From Halichoerus grypus (lineage: Eukaryota; Chordata; Mammalia; Carnivora; Phocidae), in the NCBI RefSeq assembly GCF_964656455.1, contig NC_135715.1, positions 165,136,437 to 165,200,436 of the forward strand: DNA of 64,000 nt. Direction: 5' to 3'. A program made the position numbers and the translations under genes. This document shows positions 26,301-41,300 of the stretch, piece by piece. How positions within the stretch are numbered: the stretch's first letter is position 1; each line of letters starts with the position of its first letter. The notes beneath the pieces are model-generated. The model was given only the letters and a program-made list of their open reading frames with translations. It searched no databases and was not told the DNA's origin.

Positions 26301-29300
26301 GCTTCAGTGATGCCTCATGACGTGTGCAATAGAGAATCACCGCTCATCTCGTGTGAGCCCCCGAACCACTCTGGGAGACAGGCAGAGAGGCTGTTCTCCA
26401 TTTTCAAGGTGGAAACACTGAGACCCAAGAAATACTAAGTCACTTGCCTGCAGGACTTGCCTTTCAGGTAGAACTTGGCCTAGAACTCAGGCTTTTCACT
26501 TCCAGACCAGGCTACTTTTCATTAAACATTGGAACTGGGAACTCAATTGAGTTTTCTGAGTTACAAAAATGAAGAGAGTGACAGTTTTATTTCTCACCAG
26601 CTGTTGTCTTAGGAAACAACCTGTACTTCTGGAAAGGATATAAAGAAATATTGATTGAATGGAAATAGATTTTGTTTGGTGAGCCTTCACATTCTGTATC
26701 TACATGACATGGAATTGGGAATAAGGAATTATCTCAAGAGTTGCAATGCAAATTAAAGACGTGACTTTTGTTGTTTTTCTTTTCTTCTGTTGCTTCTTGT
26801 TATTTCATTGGACTAGAATGTGACTGCACAGAATCCTGGGGTGGCTGCATCATGGAGGAAACAGGGTAAATTTTCATTATACGTGCCTTTGATGCATGCC
26901 TTTCACTGACATTGCTGCATGTAATTAGATACACTGTCTCTCAGGTACTGATCTTTTAGGCTCAGCACTCAGTATAAATCCAATCATTAATTATCTGATA
27001 TTTTAAAAATGAAAGGACTGATTCACCTTATATTTTAATTTTTTATAATGTTGATAAGAGTAAAATATAGTAACAACTTCTATTTCTATTAACCTTTAAA
27101 AGAAGCCCATTATTAAATGCTTCTAAGTTTAGTAGATACATTAATTTTTTTAGTGCACTTAGACTAAGAGCTGGTTGTCTGCCTGGAGCAGTCAGTGAAA
27201 GTCCATTTTGTCATCAATTTATATTTTAAGGAACTCGCAAATAGATATGTTTGCTCTAGTAAAAATTGTACTATACTGCTTATATAATCCATACAGCTTT
27301 TTTTTTTTATTAAGACAGATTTATTGTGTCTAAATTAGGTATCATCTCTTGATAGACATTTGAACATTTTCTCACCTATCTCCTCTCTTCTTGTGAGGAT
27401 ACTTGGAGAACTAGAGTCACTGCCCCGGAGCTGCTATTGGTGTCTGTGAACCAAGGCCTGGAAACATTGCCCCCCCCCACATCCCCCAGCCCCTGCCCCT
27501 GTGGGAGCCATTGACCCAAGGCTCCCTAAGCTAGAGCCTACTCCTACTAGACGTAAGACGTTGTCTCACCCAGCATCTCTCCTGTTTCTTCTGTGCATGC
27601 CAGAGATCTGCTCGATACATTGCCTGTTTCTGGTCCTCTCCGTCTCCTGAGGAGCCCCAGTGGCCAGAGGCTCTGACCTACTTGTACAGAGTCCCTTCTT
27701 TACGCTCCCACCAGGAGTCCTGCTCCTGGTGGAAAAGAGGAGTGTGATCATGAGGGATTGCAGAGAGAGTCAACCATTCTACCTGCTGCTTTAGAACATG
27801 TTTCTAGAAATGTAGTTTAAACCTGAAACTGTAGACTTTCATGCTCCCCTTACTGTTCTACCATAGTTTAGTAACCTTATGGCTTAAACAGCATTTTTGC
27901 AGACTACTATAGGAAGGTAACACCATTTATAATATTGCTTCTATAGGGAGGCACCTTCTGTCTTCTAAACTCCCAATTTCTAAATGGATTTTTGGACTGG
28001 CCACCCAGAGGATAGAATAAAACTATTTAAAGCTGATATATATATATTTTCTCAAGTATACATTTCTACATAGTTCCTTTAAGAGATCACTGTCAACAAT
28101 GGCAAAAACTTTTCTTACTTCCATATACTACCCTCATGCATCAGAGTACAAGAAACTTTAGGATTACATCCTAGAATCTGTGGCCTGTCGCTCTCAAATC
28201 AAGTACTATAACAAATACGCCCAAGGAATCAGTGTGTATGATTCAGTTTAACTTTGACCGTGTGTATAATATCTCCCCAGGTACTGACATAGAGATAGTA
28301 ATTGGATTAATTAAATCACAAAGAGGCTCATATCATATTCCTAAGTCATGAATATATTTCAGGTTGAGCCTAAAAAGCTATTATCTAATTCTAATTCAGA
28401 AGGAGCTTACCCTAATTCTGTTTTTACCGAGTGTGTATGTGCTAAAAACATATATACATATATGTGTATATATATTCATGTATATACATGTACGTGTATA
28501 TGTATATATATATATAGTATGTGTGTATATATATAGTATAATACTTCTCTTTCCTTGATTTCCTTGTTTGCCTCATTGGTGTTGCTGAAGTCTGCATTAT
28601 ATAATCTTTAATAGATTGACCCTCACAATTCCTTCCTCCAAAGTAAAATCTGGTAGGTTCCTTTGCATCTTTTATTCAGGACAGAGGCAAAAAATGCTTG
28701 CCTTTACTGAGAGCAAACAAAAATGACCACACTTTAAAATATAGCTTAGGTGGAGAAGTTTTGTGATAAGCTTTCCAAAACTCTTCCAGGCCCAGGCACG
28801 GAAGGGCTTGGTTGCTGAGGAGGTTATAACCTGGCTCCCAATCTGTGGTTTTCTTTGACTATCTATTTTTACAAATTCTACCACACATACTTATTTGGCA
28901 ATTTGAACATAAATGCCTTGTCATAACCTGTGTGGAATCATCTAGATCCAGAGTGAACCTGTTGTTCTAATCCAAGGGTTTTAATTTTCTTCTCTGATGC
29001 CTGCTTTTGGTAAATTATTTACATAATTGATTCTTTATTTTCTCAGGGTGTCCCATTCCCGAAAGTTCTCAAAGTGCAGCATTTTGGAATATAGAGACTT
29101 TTTACAGAGAGGGGGTGGAGCCTGTCTTTTCAACAGGCCGACAAAGGTTAGTAACTCAGAAAGTGTAATTATTTCTTTAATTTTTTTTTTGCTTCTAAGA
29201 CATTTGTTTAATGTACATAACATTCATGAAAGCACTAGCATTTGAAATCATGTACAACTCAGATCTGCTCAGAATCCAGTCACAAATCTCTTATGGGAAA

Positions 29301-32300
29301 AGACTTAAAAGCCATTCTTGCATTTTACTCTTTGTGAAATGTTGAAAAGTAGCTCCGTGACTTAATAAAATGAGATGCAAAAAGACATACCTTTTTACAG
29401 CGGAACACTGCCAAATGTCAGATACTTGTCTTGGAAAACAGGTCTTTTTGGGGAGGAGGGGATTTGTCAATCAGATTAATATTTAGTCATAAAAGCCATT
29501 ATCATGTTGAAGTCTGGTCCTGTTTAAATGAATGATAAAACTATAGTTTTGCTGCTTTGAATCTCTGATTTTTCAGTGCTACTTGTAGCCCTCCCACTTT
29601 GTTCTGCAAACAAAGAAACAAACATTTCAAAATATATTTGAAGTTTACATGTTAGGATTTTCATCCTGCTGCTTAGAGATTGTGGGTTAGATTAAGATAT
29701 ATTGCTTTAACCTGTTCCTCTGAGAAAAATCCATTTTCCATTGATATTCTCTCTAAGAGTATAACTAGTTTCCTGGTTTTTTTTTTTCTTTTTAAGTGGT
29801 CTATTCTCCTAGACAGGAAGCATTACTAATGTCAGCTAGCCCAAAAATAGCCCAAAGTATTTATGGATCTCATAAATACATTTATGTATTTATTATTTAT
29901 TATATAGTCTCTTTATGTGGGAAGGTCCATGGTGTCGACTGGCATTTCATCAGGATTCATATATACATTGTCACAATCCTTATCCATAATTCCTTAACTC
30001 AAAAAGCTCTGAAAATTGGAAGTCTTTTTTATGAGTTTGCAGAAAACACGTCAGGCAGTAAAACTTATCTTGGACTGAAAACCTTTATTACCCCTCATAG
30101 TGTAAATATTCATAAGTATTACTGCAGAAATAGAAATGTTTTTGATTATAGGGTGTGCACCAGGCCCCTTAGGGCTATTACCTAGAACATGGTAAATGTA
30201 TCATACTTTCCTAAAATCTAGCAAAGCCAGAATTTTCAAACTCACTGGCTACAAAGCTTTTGCGTAAGGGACTGTGGACCTCTAGTAGTGTATTTGGAAA
30301 TGAATCGTCAACAGACAAAAAGACAGGATTGCTGCTAATTAGCAGATGGTATAGAAACTCTAACATTGCACATCTCATATTTCTTTTGAAAATACTACTT
30401 CATAAGTCAAATATAGTCCATTTGCTGTACAAAATGTTTAATGCTCTATGAATTGAGAGAGCATTGAAATCACGTTAACCTTCAGAAAAAAAATCAGTGA
30501 CTAATGTGGGTAACTGACAGAATAATTTACTCCTAGCCTCATAAGTAAGTGATACCCCTGTAGTCAGGGGATGGTCGTTGGATGCCTGACATCTGTATAA
30601 CATCTCAGTGAGTCTGCAGAAAAAGAAACGGGAATTTTAAAGTGACCTTGCACCATTAAATCCAGCCGCCTGCCTTTCATGACATTGATCTCAGTGCAAC
30701 AGGAAGCTGAAAACTTCGAAGTGTTCAAAGTGGGGGAAATGAGTAGTAATGATTGGCATAAGCTGCTGACATTTATGAATTGGAGTATACATGACTAATT
30801 TCACCTGCCTTGCATCTCACCAGCCAATTAGAAGCATTGTGCCTGAGAGCACAACACTGAGCCCTAAGGTTTCTAGTGTGTATGGAAGGATCCATCATTA
30901 GATTTCTGAAATTGCCTGTGAGTAGGAAGAAAATTATTCTGATAACTTGGAAACTAAATAAATATAACGATATATCTTCAATTTTAAAAGTTAGTAAATA
31001 TGGATTTTTTTTAACCTACATGGCAGAATGATTTTTCTTTAAAAGCCTCTATGGATTCTAGTGGAATAGTTTGTATGTATGTATCAAAGAATTGACTTTT
31101 TTTTTCCCAAGTGCTTTTAGTCAATGAATGTATGCATGTGTAGTTTACATGGTATATTCCACATTATCTGCATGCCTCTTTTCTGCGCTGTGGGACCCTT
31201 CCCACCTGCTATGTTTTCCACCTGTCGCTGGATGGAAGAAGGCTCCTAAGAGTGAGATCTAGCAGCTGGTTCCATGTGAGGCCTGATAGGAAAGTGCTAG
31301 CCATGTTCCAGTCTGAGCTTCCCATTTCCATTTTCTCCTGCCTGCTGATAAAATACCACAGAGATCAGGACTGTTGATTTCACTTATTGGACTTTGCTAT
31401 GGTGGAGTCTCACCCAAATATGCTGGAAAACTTTCTTGCTTTGAATAAGAGTTTTTCCTTACTGGAAGTGGAAGGAGAATCGGGTCTTTCTCAGATGGAC
31501 TCGGTGGAAGGCAACCCTTCCTTGGGGTCGCTGGAGGAGGAGTCTCTCTTACCCTCTCATATTCCTGTCTCTGAGCATTTGGGTTGGAATGTGCTGTTCC
31601 AGTCTTCATCCAAGAATGATGGGCATGCATAGGGAGATCTTGCCCCAGCTAAGGGGAAATAGAAATATTTCTCATAAACACTCAACTGCCTCCACAATTG
31701 GTTGCAATATAGTTTGTCTGGCAAGCAAGTTCATAGCACTAGTAGAGTGGATTATTCTAGAAATCTGACTCTTCCATTGCTCCAGGAATGACTGAGAGAT
31801 TTCTATACATCCATGCATATGTCTGCACGTTTATTTAATATGCTTTAGACAGTGCAGATTTCTTTTCAATGCGAATGATGGGCATGGATTTCCAGCAGGA
31901 ACTTTTCTACACTTATTTGCATTTCCTTGATTGTATTTGTTACATTTGGCTGTGACTGAAACATTTTTATCTTTTTGACAGTTTTTGTGTTTTCTCAGCT
32001 GCCTGGAGATAAGTCAGTAAATTAGATATCTGTGAGTCTTAGCATTGCATTTTAGCTCCATTAGCAAATATGATAAATAATCTATTCCTTTTGACAGCTT
32101 ATTTCCATTAATAAGTAATTCTAATGGTAGAGGTCATCTCTGGAGCCCACCTCCAGAGAATCCTCCAAGAAATAGTACCCCATTTAGAATATGGTTTTTA
32201 GAAGTGTTATTAATAAGTGAACAGTGTTACCCACAAAGACATCATTTGTAAGATGCCATTAACAACAGATCACAGAAGAATTTCACATGGTAGTGGATTA

Positions 32301-35300
32301 TAGGACCATGTATGTGGCCCTATTGGTGTGTTGATTTTCTGTGATAAATTAAAACGTTTTTCCTTTCTCTTCCTAATCTCTTTTAGCTATTTGAGCCCAC
32401 AGAATGTGGAAATGGATATGTGGAGGCTGGAGAGGAATGTGACTGTGGTTTACACGTGGTAGGTATAAGAGATCTTTCCTACCTTCAACACGGCTCCTCC
32501 CCAGAGCAAACAAGAATAGTGAGAAGCCTACAGGGTCCTTCTCTGTGGTCTTACTGCCTTTTTTTCTCATCTCTCTCATCAATGCTTAATCTCAGCTCAG
32601 ACATGTTAGAATTAATCATGTCTTTATGGCCTTGTTTGAAAAAACCCTAATGGATTCTTCTAATCAAATCTCCTACCTCTTAAAAATTCGTAGCTCATAT
32701 TCATCCCATTCAAATTTTACCAAATCATGAAATAGTCTTTCCATGGTATGTATTATTTTTGTCTTTATAAAACTAGATAGAGTCTTGGGGCCCCTGCCTG
32801 GCTCGGTCAGTAGAGCACGTGACTCTTGATCTTGGGATTGTGAGTTCAAGCCCCATGTTGGGTGTAGAGATTACTTAAAAATAAAATATTTTTAAAAGTC
32901 CAAAACTAGATAGAGTCTTAAGAATGTATTGGAGCTAACTGAAGGTGAGCAGCTTGCTACTGAAGGTGAGCAGCTTGCTAAGAAATAAGCTTACTTTTTG
33001 GTAGAGAAGCCCTCTCACAGAAGATCATACTTTGCTGGAAAATATGGCAGGAAGGAATTTTATCATTGTTTAAAGTGATTATTTACTGAAATATTTGCTT
33101 GTTATTGTATAAGTCTCCTCGTGTGGATTATAAGTCACATGTGGAGAGAGGGTTGAATGACCAGCCTATAAGCTTTCTCACTTACTCACGTGAAGTGTTT
33201 CCTCTAGGAATGCTACGGATTGTGCTGTAAGAAATGCTCTCTCTCCAACGGGGCCCACTGCAGCGATGGGCCGTGCTGTAACAATACCTCATGTCTCGTG
33301 AGTCAACTGACACTTTCGCCTTCCTTTTCATCGACATGTTAGCTACATCTCTCAATGCGTACACGGAGTATTTGTAGAGCTTGCCACACATTTGTTGATT
33401 GACCATGTGCCTCGCAATTTTGTAGAATCAACAAAGCTACCTAAATTCTGTGGGTCAAAGCATTTACCTTTACTATGATGCACTATCAACTATCCTATCT
33501 TTCAATGCCTCCTTAAGAAAATATACGTGTACTCCTTCCAAAATAAACATTGAGAGTTGTCCTGCTAATGCAGATGAGAACCACATTAAATGGTTGAATA
33601 GAAGAGGGACAATTTCGGTGGTCTTTTTAATAATATGACCTACTTATAATATTTTTCTTTAATTTTATTACTATGTATATGTACATTTATTTTGGACCAT
33701 GAACCTAAAACCTAGTGCTCACATTTTTTATGCTTGGGTTTAAAATCCCCTATAGAGGCAAGAAAGCTGGATAAAGAGTAATCTATGTGTGTATATTTAT
33801 ATGTGTATATATACAGCTTATGTGTGTATGGACACAGTTCATTTCCCTCTGTAGAATCTCCAGTCAATTTTTGAAAAGTCATTTTTTAAATCTTCCTTTT
33901 TCTCATTTACTAAACCTCTAATATTCCTTATAACCATAAGGTTACATGATTTTATTATTTTATTCAGTACAAAGAGGTATTAAGCATTATGGTATTTTAA
34001 GAAATTCTAGCTTAGTTGCCTTATGTTCCCCACCAGATTATAAATTGCTTGACATCAGTGGTCTTTTTCCTTCATCTTTTACCCACTCCCTCAGTGTGAT
34101 TGGTGTCACTGAAAGGAGTTCATATGAATTCACTGAAATTTGATTGTATATATTTAGCTAAAGCAAGATTAAGATCCAAGCTAATAGGTTCAATTAGTGA
34201 AGGTTGGGTGTGTATATTCAATCTTCAGAGAGATCTTAAATGTTTATATTTTAGTGATTTGCTCTTTTGTTTTAAACCATACTACTCTATCTTCTTTACA
34301 TAATTGCCATTACCTTGTTTTCCAAAAGTAATAACTCTGAAACCGTGGGTTTTGAAATCTGAACATTTAATGCCTTGGTTAATGATTCATATTTACTACA
34401 GAGAGTGGTATCTGGGCCTTGTCTCTATTCTGCAACTATCTTGCTAATTCATAAAAAGAGTTTGGTAATGGTTATGAGAGAGTGCCTGAATTATTGGTGA
34501 ATATAACAATGCTAGCTATTTGAAATACTAATTAACACTAGCTCCTAATATTGAATTTTGATTTGCAGTTTCAGCCACGAGGGTATGAATGTCGGGATGC
34601 TGTGAATGCGTGTGATATTACTGAATATTGTACTGGAGACTCTGGCCAGGTATGACAAGCTGAGTTTTTAAATAATACATTTTATTTGCAAATATTGTAC
34701 ACATTGGAAAGCTTTCAATTGGGCTACATGTGTGAATATGATTTGGTTTCTTTGTTTTTTGTTTTGTTTTACGTTGTTTTCCAGTGATTTCTAGATCTCC
34801 ACTATGCCTTTATTTTAGGAACATTTATTGTGTTTCCTGGACCTAGATCTCTTTTTTCTTCCAAATTTCCCCTTCCTAATTAGTTCCCTTTATATGGTTT
34901 CTACCCAGCAAATTGATTTTTCTTTCTGTCCCCACATCTAAAATAGTATATTCACACTGATGAAGAATTAATGTACTGTTTTCAAACATTTTTAAGCCAC
35001 CAAGCCCTTTCTTCTAAGAAAAAATTGGTAGGATGCCCACCATAGCAGAGAACAAGGAACATTGCTCTGATTGAAGAGGGATCGGGAGCAGGTGTCCACC
35101 TCTCTCGGTTCTGTCTCCAACTCTCCCCCACTTACATTGTCCTAGCATCATGCCCCATATGCTTTGGTGTGGTCTTCTTCACATTAAAAATTACTATAAC
35201 ATAATTAATGCTGCCTACTAGGATTCCTTTTTTATACAATTTTTATGTTTTAAAAATTTGTATCACATTATTTTAAGTCTTCATTTTTCTTTCAAATGGG

Positions 35301-38300
35301 CATTTGCTGAGCACCTGCTGGGTGCCAAGCACTGCTATAAATATTGGGATATGGTAGGGAACGAGATAGGCAAGTCCTTGCACTTATGGAACTTACATTC
35401 TGCAGGTAGAGAAATAAGTCAACAAAAATATCCGGTGGTGCTAAGTGCTAAGTGTAATGTAAGGTGATGTGGGATATGGGGTGGGGGGCTTTAGGTGGGG
35501 TGCTCAGGTGTATTTTCCTGGAGGAGTTTGCATTTAAGTAGAAAAGCACAGAAGGAGCTAGTCAGAAAACAGCGAGTTAGGAAGCTTGGCTTCTTCAAGA
35601 AATGGAATGAAAGCGGGGATTACTGGAGAGTAGTGGGAAAAAATCAAGAGGAAGTCAGGAATCAAGGCAGTTAGGGAATAGGTAAGAATTTTGGATTTCA
35701 TTCTACTTTTATTTTTTCTCTGACATGACTTCAAAAACAGGTTCCTGTACTATTACTCAGTTTTTATAAATACCCTTTTTACAATTGCACGAGAGTCCGT
35801 CATGTGGATTCATCAGTTGACTTGTGACTTGTTATCCAGTGGTGGATATTTAGGTTGTTGGCGGTTTTTCATTATTGTAATTAATATGGCAGTGAACATC
35901 TTTTCTTTATGCATCTTTAAGAGTATTTCTCGTTCAGGATTCGCTCCTTAGGATAAATTGCCCAGAAATAATGGAGTTATCTGTTGCCAGGTATTATGGT
36001 TTCTAAGGGACTCCCCATAAATAGAATACAGTTGGCGGTCAAAATACTATTTTTCGTATTGAATATGGCCAAGTTGGAAGCCATAACTTAGTGTGAGAAC
36101 TAAATGAGCTCTTTATAGATCCTAGATTCAGGCTGTAGGAACAGGTTATTGACAAAGTGGGTCTGGAGCGACTTCTCCTTGCAGAGATGGGCCGTTGTCT
36201 TGTATGTGTTGGAGGAGCAGCAAGAGTAGTATGATTTATGTGAGTAGGCAAGAGAAGAATGGCAGAACCGAGCCAAAGGGCCAGTAAGTCTTCCCAGGTT
36301 TGTCAGTCATTCGGTCACTCTACCTGCCTCAGGGGGAATGGAGTGTGGGAGCAGAATAGCTGGAGGTACGCTGAGTTCCCTTCACTGGGAAAAAACAAGA
36401 GGGGAGGGAGACAAAGGTTTCTAACTAACCTTTTTGGAAGCTCTTGATGTATATTATCTGAGATGCAATTCAAAGGGACCCTTTTAAGGATGTGATACAG
36501 TGAAATATGTTCAGGCTATTCTTTATTGATTTTTATGCATATCTGTTTCTTCTATTTATATATGTAAATGGGTTTCTTTGCAATTTTCCTAGAATATAGT
36601 AAAAGGAGTGTTAGAATTGTGGGTTTTGTGTTTTATGCCAAGTTTTATGTTTTGTGACAATCCTGGTGTACTGTTTCACTGAGTTATATTTTTAGTTTTG
36701 TAGAATACTACTATTCTTATACCCATCATATATGGTTTTGGTTCTGTGTTTCAGCTCTTTTCGAAGTATAGTATTTTCATTTCAGCCTTTAATTCCTGAA
36801 TTGCCATAGAATTTACTGGAAATAAGGCTTTTATACTGAGGGCTCTATGTTCAACTTAATATTCTAGTGTCTAAATTTTTAAAACATTCTTTTTTTAAGA
36901 TTTTATTTATTTATTTGAGAGAGAGGGAGTGGGAGTGAGCAAGAGCAAGCAGGGGGGCGGGGGCGAGGGAAAGGGACAAGCAGACTCTGCACTGAGCATG
37001 GAGCCCGATGCGGGGCTCGATCTCAGGGTCCTGAGACCATGACCTGAGCCAAAATCAAGAGTCGGACGCTTAACTGACTGAACCACCCAGGTGCCCTAAA
37101 ACGTTCCTTTTGCCTCATGTATGTATGTAAGGTGAAAATTGCGCTGTTGAATTAATTTCTAAGTGGCATATTAGAATAGCATGTTCTTTTAGCAATAATT
37201 TCCTTATATGACCAGAATGTGCCTGAAATAGATAATTGGAGTAGAGGGAGTTAGGATCCCCCAGAATTCTTCTGCTTTGTAACAGGCAGTGAGCCTTGAA
37301 TTTAATTGATACTAATTATGATTAGGAAAAAGGGGATCTCAGAGAATCTCTGCGTCTCTGAGAATCAGCATCATTGGCAACATTATGACTTTATGCCTCC
37401 TATCTCAGTCTTTGCTTAATTTTGATCTTAGCCTTTACTGATGCCTTTGAGCTACTTTTTAAATTCACAGTTTATTACAGAATAAACAATACTTGTGCAA
37501 CTGAGAGAAATCCTTGGCAAACGATACTGGATGATATCATAAAGGTATTTTTGAAAAATGTGGGAAATGTATCTTGTTGGCGCTATAAAAGACGCCATCT
37601 ATATGGGTGGTATAACACAATTAAAAATAAGCACGTTTAAATGCTACTGCACTGTTGAGGGCCGCCTCCTGTGAACTTTCCTGCACAGCCTGAAACTGGG
37701 GGCTGGGAGGGCATTTAGAGACCCAATCTAGAGCTCTACTCACAGGTAGAATAAAGCACACAGATTTATGGTTCTTCTGTTTCAGTATATGTGCTGCCGA
37801 AGCGAGCACTATGATTCTTCTGTTTTAAATGTCCCCAGAGAATGTAAGACATTCCATAATTCCCCATGTGAAGCATTTCAGTGATAAGCAACTTGCTTTT
37901 ATTAGCCTAAACTAAAAATAAATTGATTAGAAATCTTGCATGTAGCTGTAACAGTTTATAATCAGGCCTTTTTTTTTTTTTTAATTAGTAAAGAGTTCTA
38001 CAAAAAATTTTTTTATTGAAACATCGCAAAAGTCAACTGTGATAAATTAACCTTAGACCCTGATATACCTATTCTAGTAGCAACATTTCTTTTGCATTTT
38101 TGTTCAATGTGATTGTATTCATCTCGGAGTAAGTGAATAATTACTATTAGTTGATTAATAAGATACTGATTGCATCTGGAGTGGATTTGGGTGGATGAAG
38201 GAGCCCACGAGGATCTGTTTCTATGCTACTGGCCCAAGTAGGCCAGGCTTTGGTGCTGATAATTTATGTCCTTTGAGTAGTCACCATCAGATTGATTGAA

Positions 38301-41300
38301 AAGCTATAGTGAATGAAGGCTTATATGAAAGTTAGTTATTCTTTAGAAAGATGTAGAACCAAAGCATTTTATCTCAAAGTGTTCCTTTTAAGTTAGTGCT
38401 TCTTAGCAATTGCGAATTCTAAATTAGTTCTATTACCTTTCTGTAGTGAACTTGATAAACAGCTTGATATGTGCAGAACAGAGTAACTTTTTAAAAAAAG
38501 ATTTTATTTATTTATTTGAGAGAGAGCACAAGTGAGGCGGGGGAGGGTCAGAGGGAGAAGGAGAAGCAGACTTCCTGCTGAGCAGGGAGCCTGATGCGGC
38601 GGCTCCATCCCAGGACCCTGAGATCATGACCTGAGCCGAAGGCAGATGCTTAACCAACTGAGCCACCCAGGCGCCCCAGAACAGAGTCACTTAATTGTGT
38701 CTGCATGGGTCATTCATTTATTTATCCAGTTAGCCAATAGTAATTGAGCACTTACTCAATAATAATTGAGCCCGGTTTTGTTCCAGCTGCGAGGGTGGCA
38801 GCAGGGAACCACGCATACAACCCCTGCCTGTGTGGGATGGGGACAATAGACAAACAAATAAGTAACGTATATGAATATGAGGTGATAAGTTCTACGGGGA
38901 AGGAAAACACCAGCAAATGGGGAACGGAGAATGCCAACATGGGAGGTCTTACAGTTTTTGAGAGCAAACCGTGCAGAAACCTGGGGGAAGATCGAAGGAA
39001 GGGCAAGGGCAAAGCCATGGGGTGGGAAGCATGCCTGGCATGTTGGCAGAGAGTCAGCTCAGGCATGGCAGAGCAGGGATGAGATCAGAGAGAGGATGGA
39101 GTTGGGGGGACGGCAAAGTGCGGATTGTGTTGAACTTTGATGTCCATTGAGTATGTTGGGAAGCCATCGAGCAGAGGAGCAACATGATGTGATTTATGTG
39201 TTTAGAAGGACACTCCAGTAGCTGAATAGGGATGGAAGCAGGGCAATCAGTTGGAGGCTGCTGCATAATTCAGGTGAGGGATGATGGCGGATTGGACTGG
39301 GGGTTGGCAGTGGAGATGGAGAAAAGTGGTCAGATTGTGATTCTAGTTTGAAGGTAGGCCTAGTAGGATTGGTTGACAGACTGGAAGGAGGGTGTGAGAG
39401 GAGAGACAGAGGATAACTTCATGGTTTGGGACCTGACCAATGGGAAAAGCGGAACAGTCCTTTACTGAGAAGGCGAAGACCGTTTCTTACTCACTTGCTT
39501 TCCCTGTATATTGCTTTTTCTTCTCATATTTGCTTTGAACACTGTACTAGAGCCTTTGACTTGAACCGTTTTCAGCTCTCTCAAATGTGGCAAATAAAAT
39601 GCATAGAGAGTAAAAGTTTTAGTTCATTCAGAGTAACTTTTTGGGGAAATGAAGTGTACTTTTAAACAATGACTTGATAAACAGACCTGGAAAAAGAAAT
39701 AACCATCCCATCACAATTGTTCTAGTAGCACGGCTGTAGTTGGAGAGGTCAGAGACATAATGGAGATGCAGCACTCACATTGAGTTGAGAGACTATTTCT
39801 TCTTTTTCAATAATGTGGCCTAGAGGTGAGCGTCAGGGGTGTCGAATGTAGATTTGACACTTCCCAGGGCTGAGAAAGGTCCTGTGAGTTAGTTCCCAAA
39901 TGTGTCCACTCCTACATAACAAGCTGATTCATGCCCTTCGTTGTCCGTTTTAATTCCTTCTACTTTTGACTCTGTAAGCAAGTGAATGTAAGTTCCTACT
40001 TTAGTCCACCTCATGGAAAACAGAGAAGTAAAAAGTACTCACTGCATGGATGAATTTATTATTTTTACCAATAATAGAAGAAGTAGTTTGGATAACCTAC
40101 TTAAGGGGTTACTCATGTTTTTCTAGACATTCCCAATTATATATTCACCATGCTTGCTTTTTTTTTTTTTGCATATTTATATGTTATACACATAAGGTGA
40201 AGGTACTTATGTTGAACATTAATGAAAAACATTGTATTTTTCAGTGCCCACCAAACCTTCATAAACAAGATGGATATGCATGCAATCAAAATCAGGTATG
40301 CTGGGCTATAAGTTTTCAATGTAATTTTAAAAGGACTAGTTTGTGAGGTTTCTTTTTTTTTTTCCTTTCCGATGAATATATCTTCAAAGGGAAATCGCAA
40401 CTCAAAGAACCATACATTATTGCAATGGGCTTCTAATTCCGTATTGCTTCATGGCATATTAAATACTAAATCTAGTATGATATTTAACTCTGGTGACAAA
40501 TTGTCCAGATTGAGGGCAAAGAAAAAATATAATGACTAAAGAATTAGGAATCTAATTTATTGAGTTGTGACCATCTTTCAATAACATCAGCCTCTAATGG
40601 GAAAATATGACTGTTATAATGTGCTATCGTATGTGATGATGTGGGTTTTGTCTTTTCTGAAGCCATGTTATAATGTAACATTCATACCCCAAAGAAGCTA
40701 AAAATCATTTTGGAATCGCCCAAGGAAGTGTACCAACGTTTGTTTTCCATAAAATTTAAAATTTCAGAGGATTAGTTTTGACTTAAAGAGCTGTACTCTG
40801 AGGTCTGTTCTGAGTTTTAGAATTTAGCTGTCTGTTGTGCTTCCCTTAAGATGTTTGTGATTTTTATTTTCACTGTGAAAATATTGGGGTATGGAGTAAA
40901 AACACAAATCAACTTATCCAAATAACAACAAAAGGAGACCTTGCAGTGCAGATCTGGGGACAAGGGAACTGGCTGCGTGGGCCTCCTAACGTGTGTCCCT
41001 GTCCCCAGGGCCGCTGTTACAATGGGGAGTGCAAGACCCGGGACAACCAATGTCAGCACGTGTGGGGGACAAGTAAGTCGCGTTTTCCTGCTTGGTGATT
41101 GCACACGGTTTCTCTGGGTATTATCCTGCTCTGCCAGTGTCGCTGAAGACATGGATAGCTTGGAGTGATGTTTTTTTTTTATTGTATTTTTTTAAGATTT
41201 ATTTATTTATTTTAGAGAGCGAGAAAGCGGGGAGGGGCAGAGAGAGAGGGAGACAGGGTCTCAAGCAGACTCCATGCTGAGCAGGGAGCCCCATGCGGGA

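Larger units (their letters stand above)
34650..40244 (+). other. ADAM23 intron 12-13 (5.6 kb)
   Basis: Two L2 copies, an L1M piece and two SINEs. Positions 36010-36880, 37100-38490 and 39500-40244 show nothing recognisable. Confidence 0.8.

Noticed and set aside
38752..39082. Overlapping frames of 112 and 104 codons on opposite strands
   Set aside because: They lie in a decayed L2 copy and show no protein family pattern.
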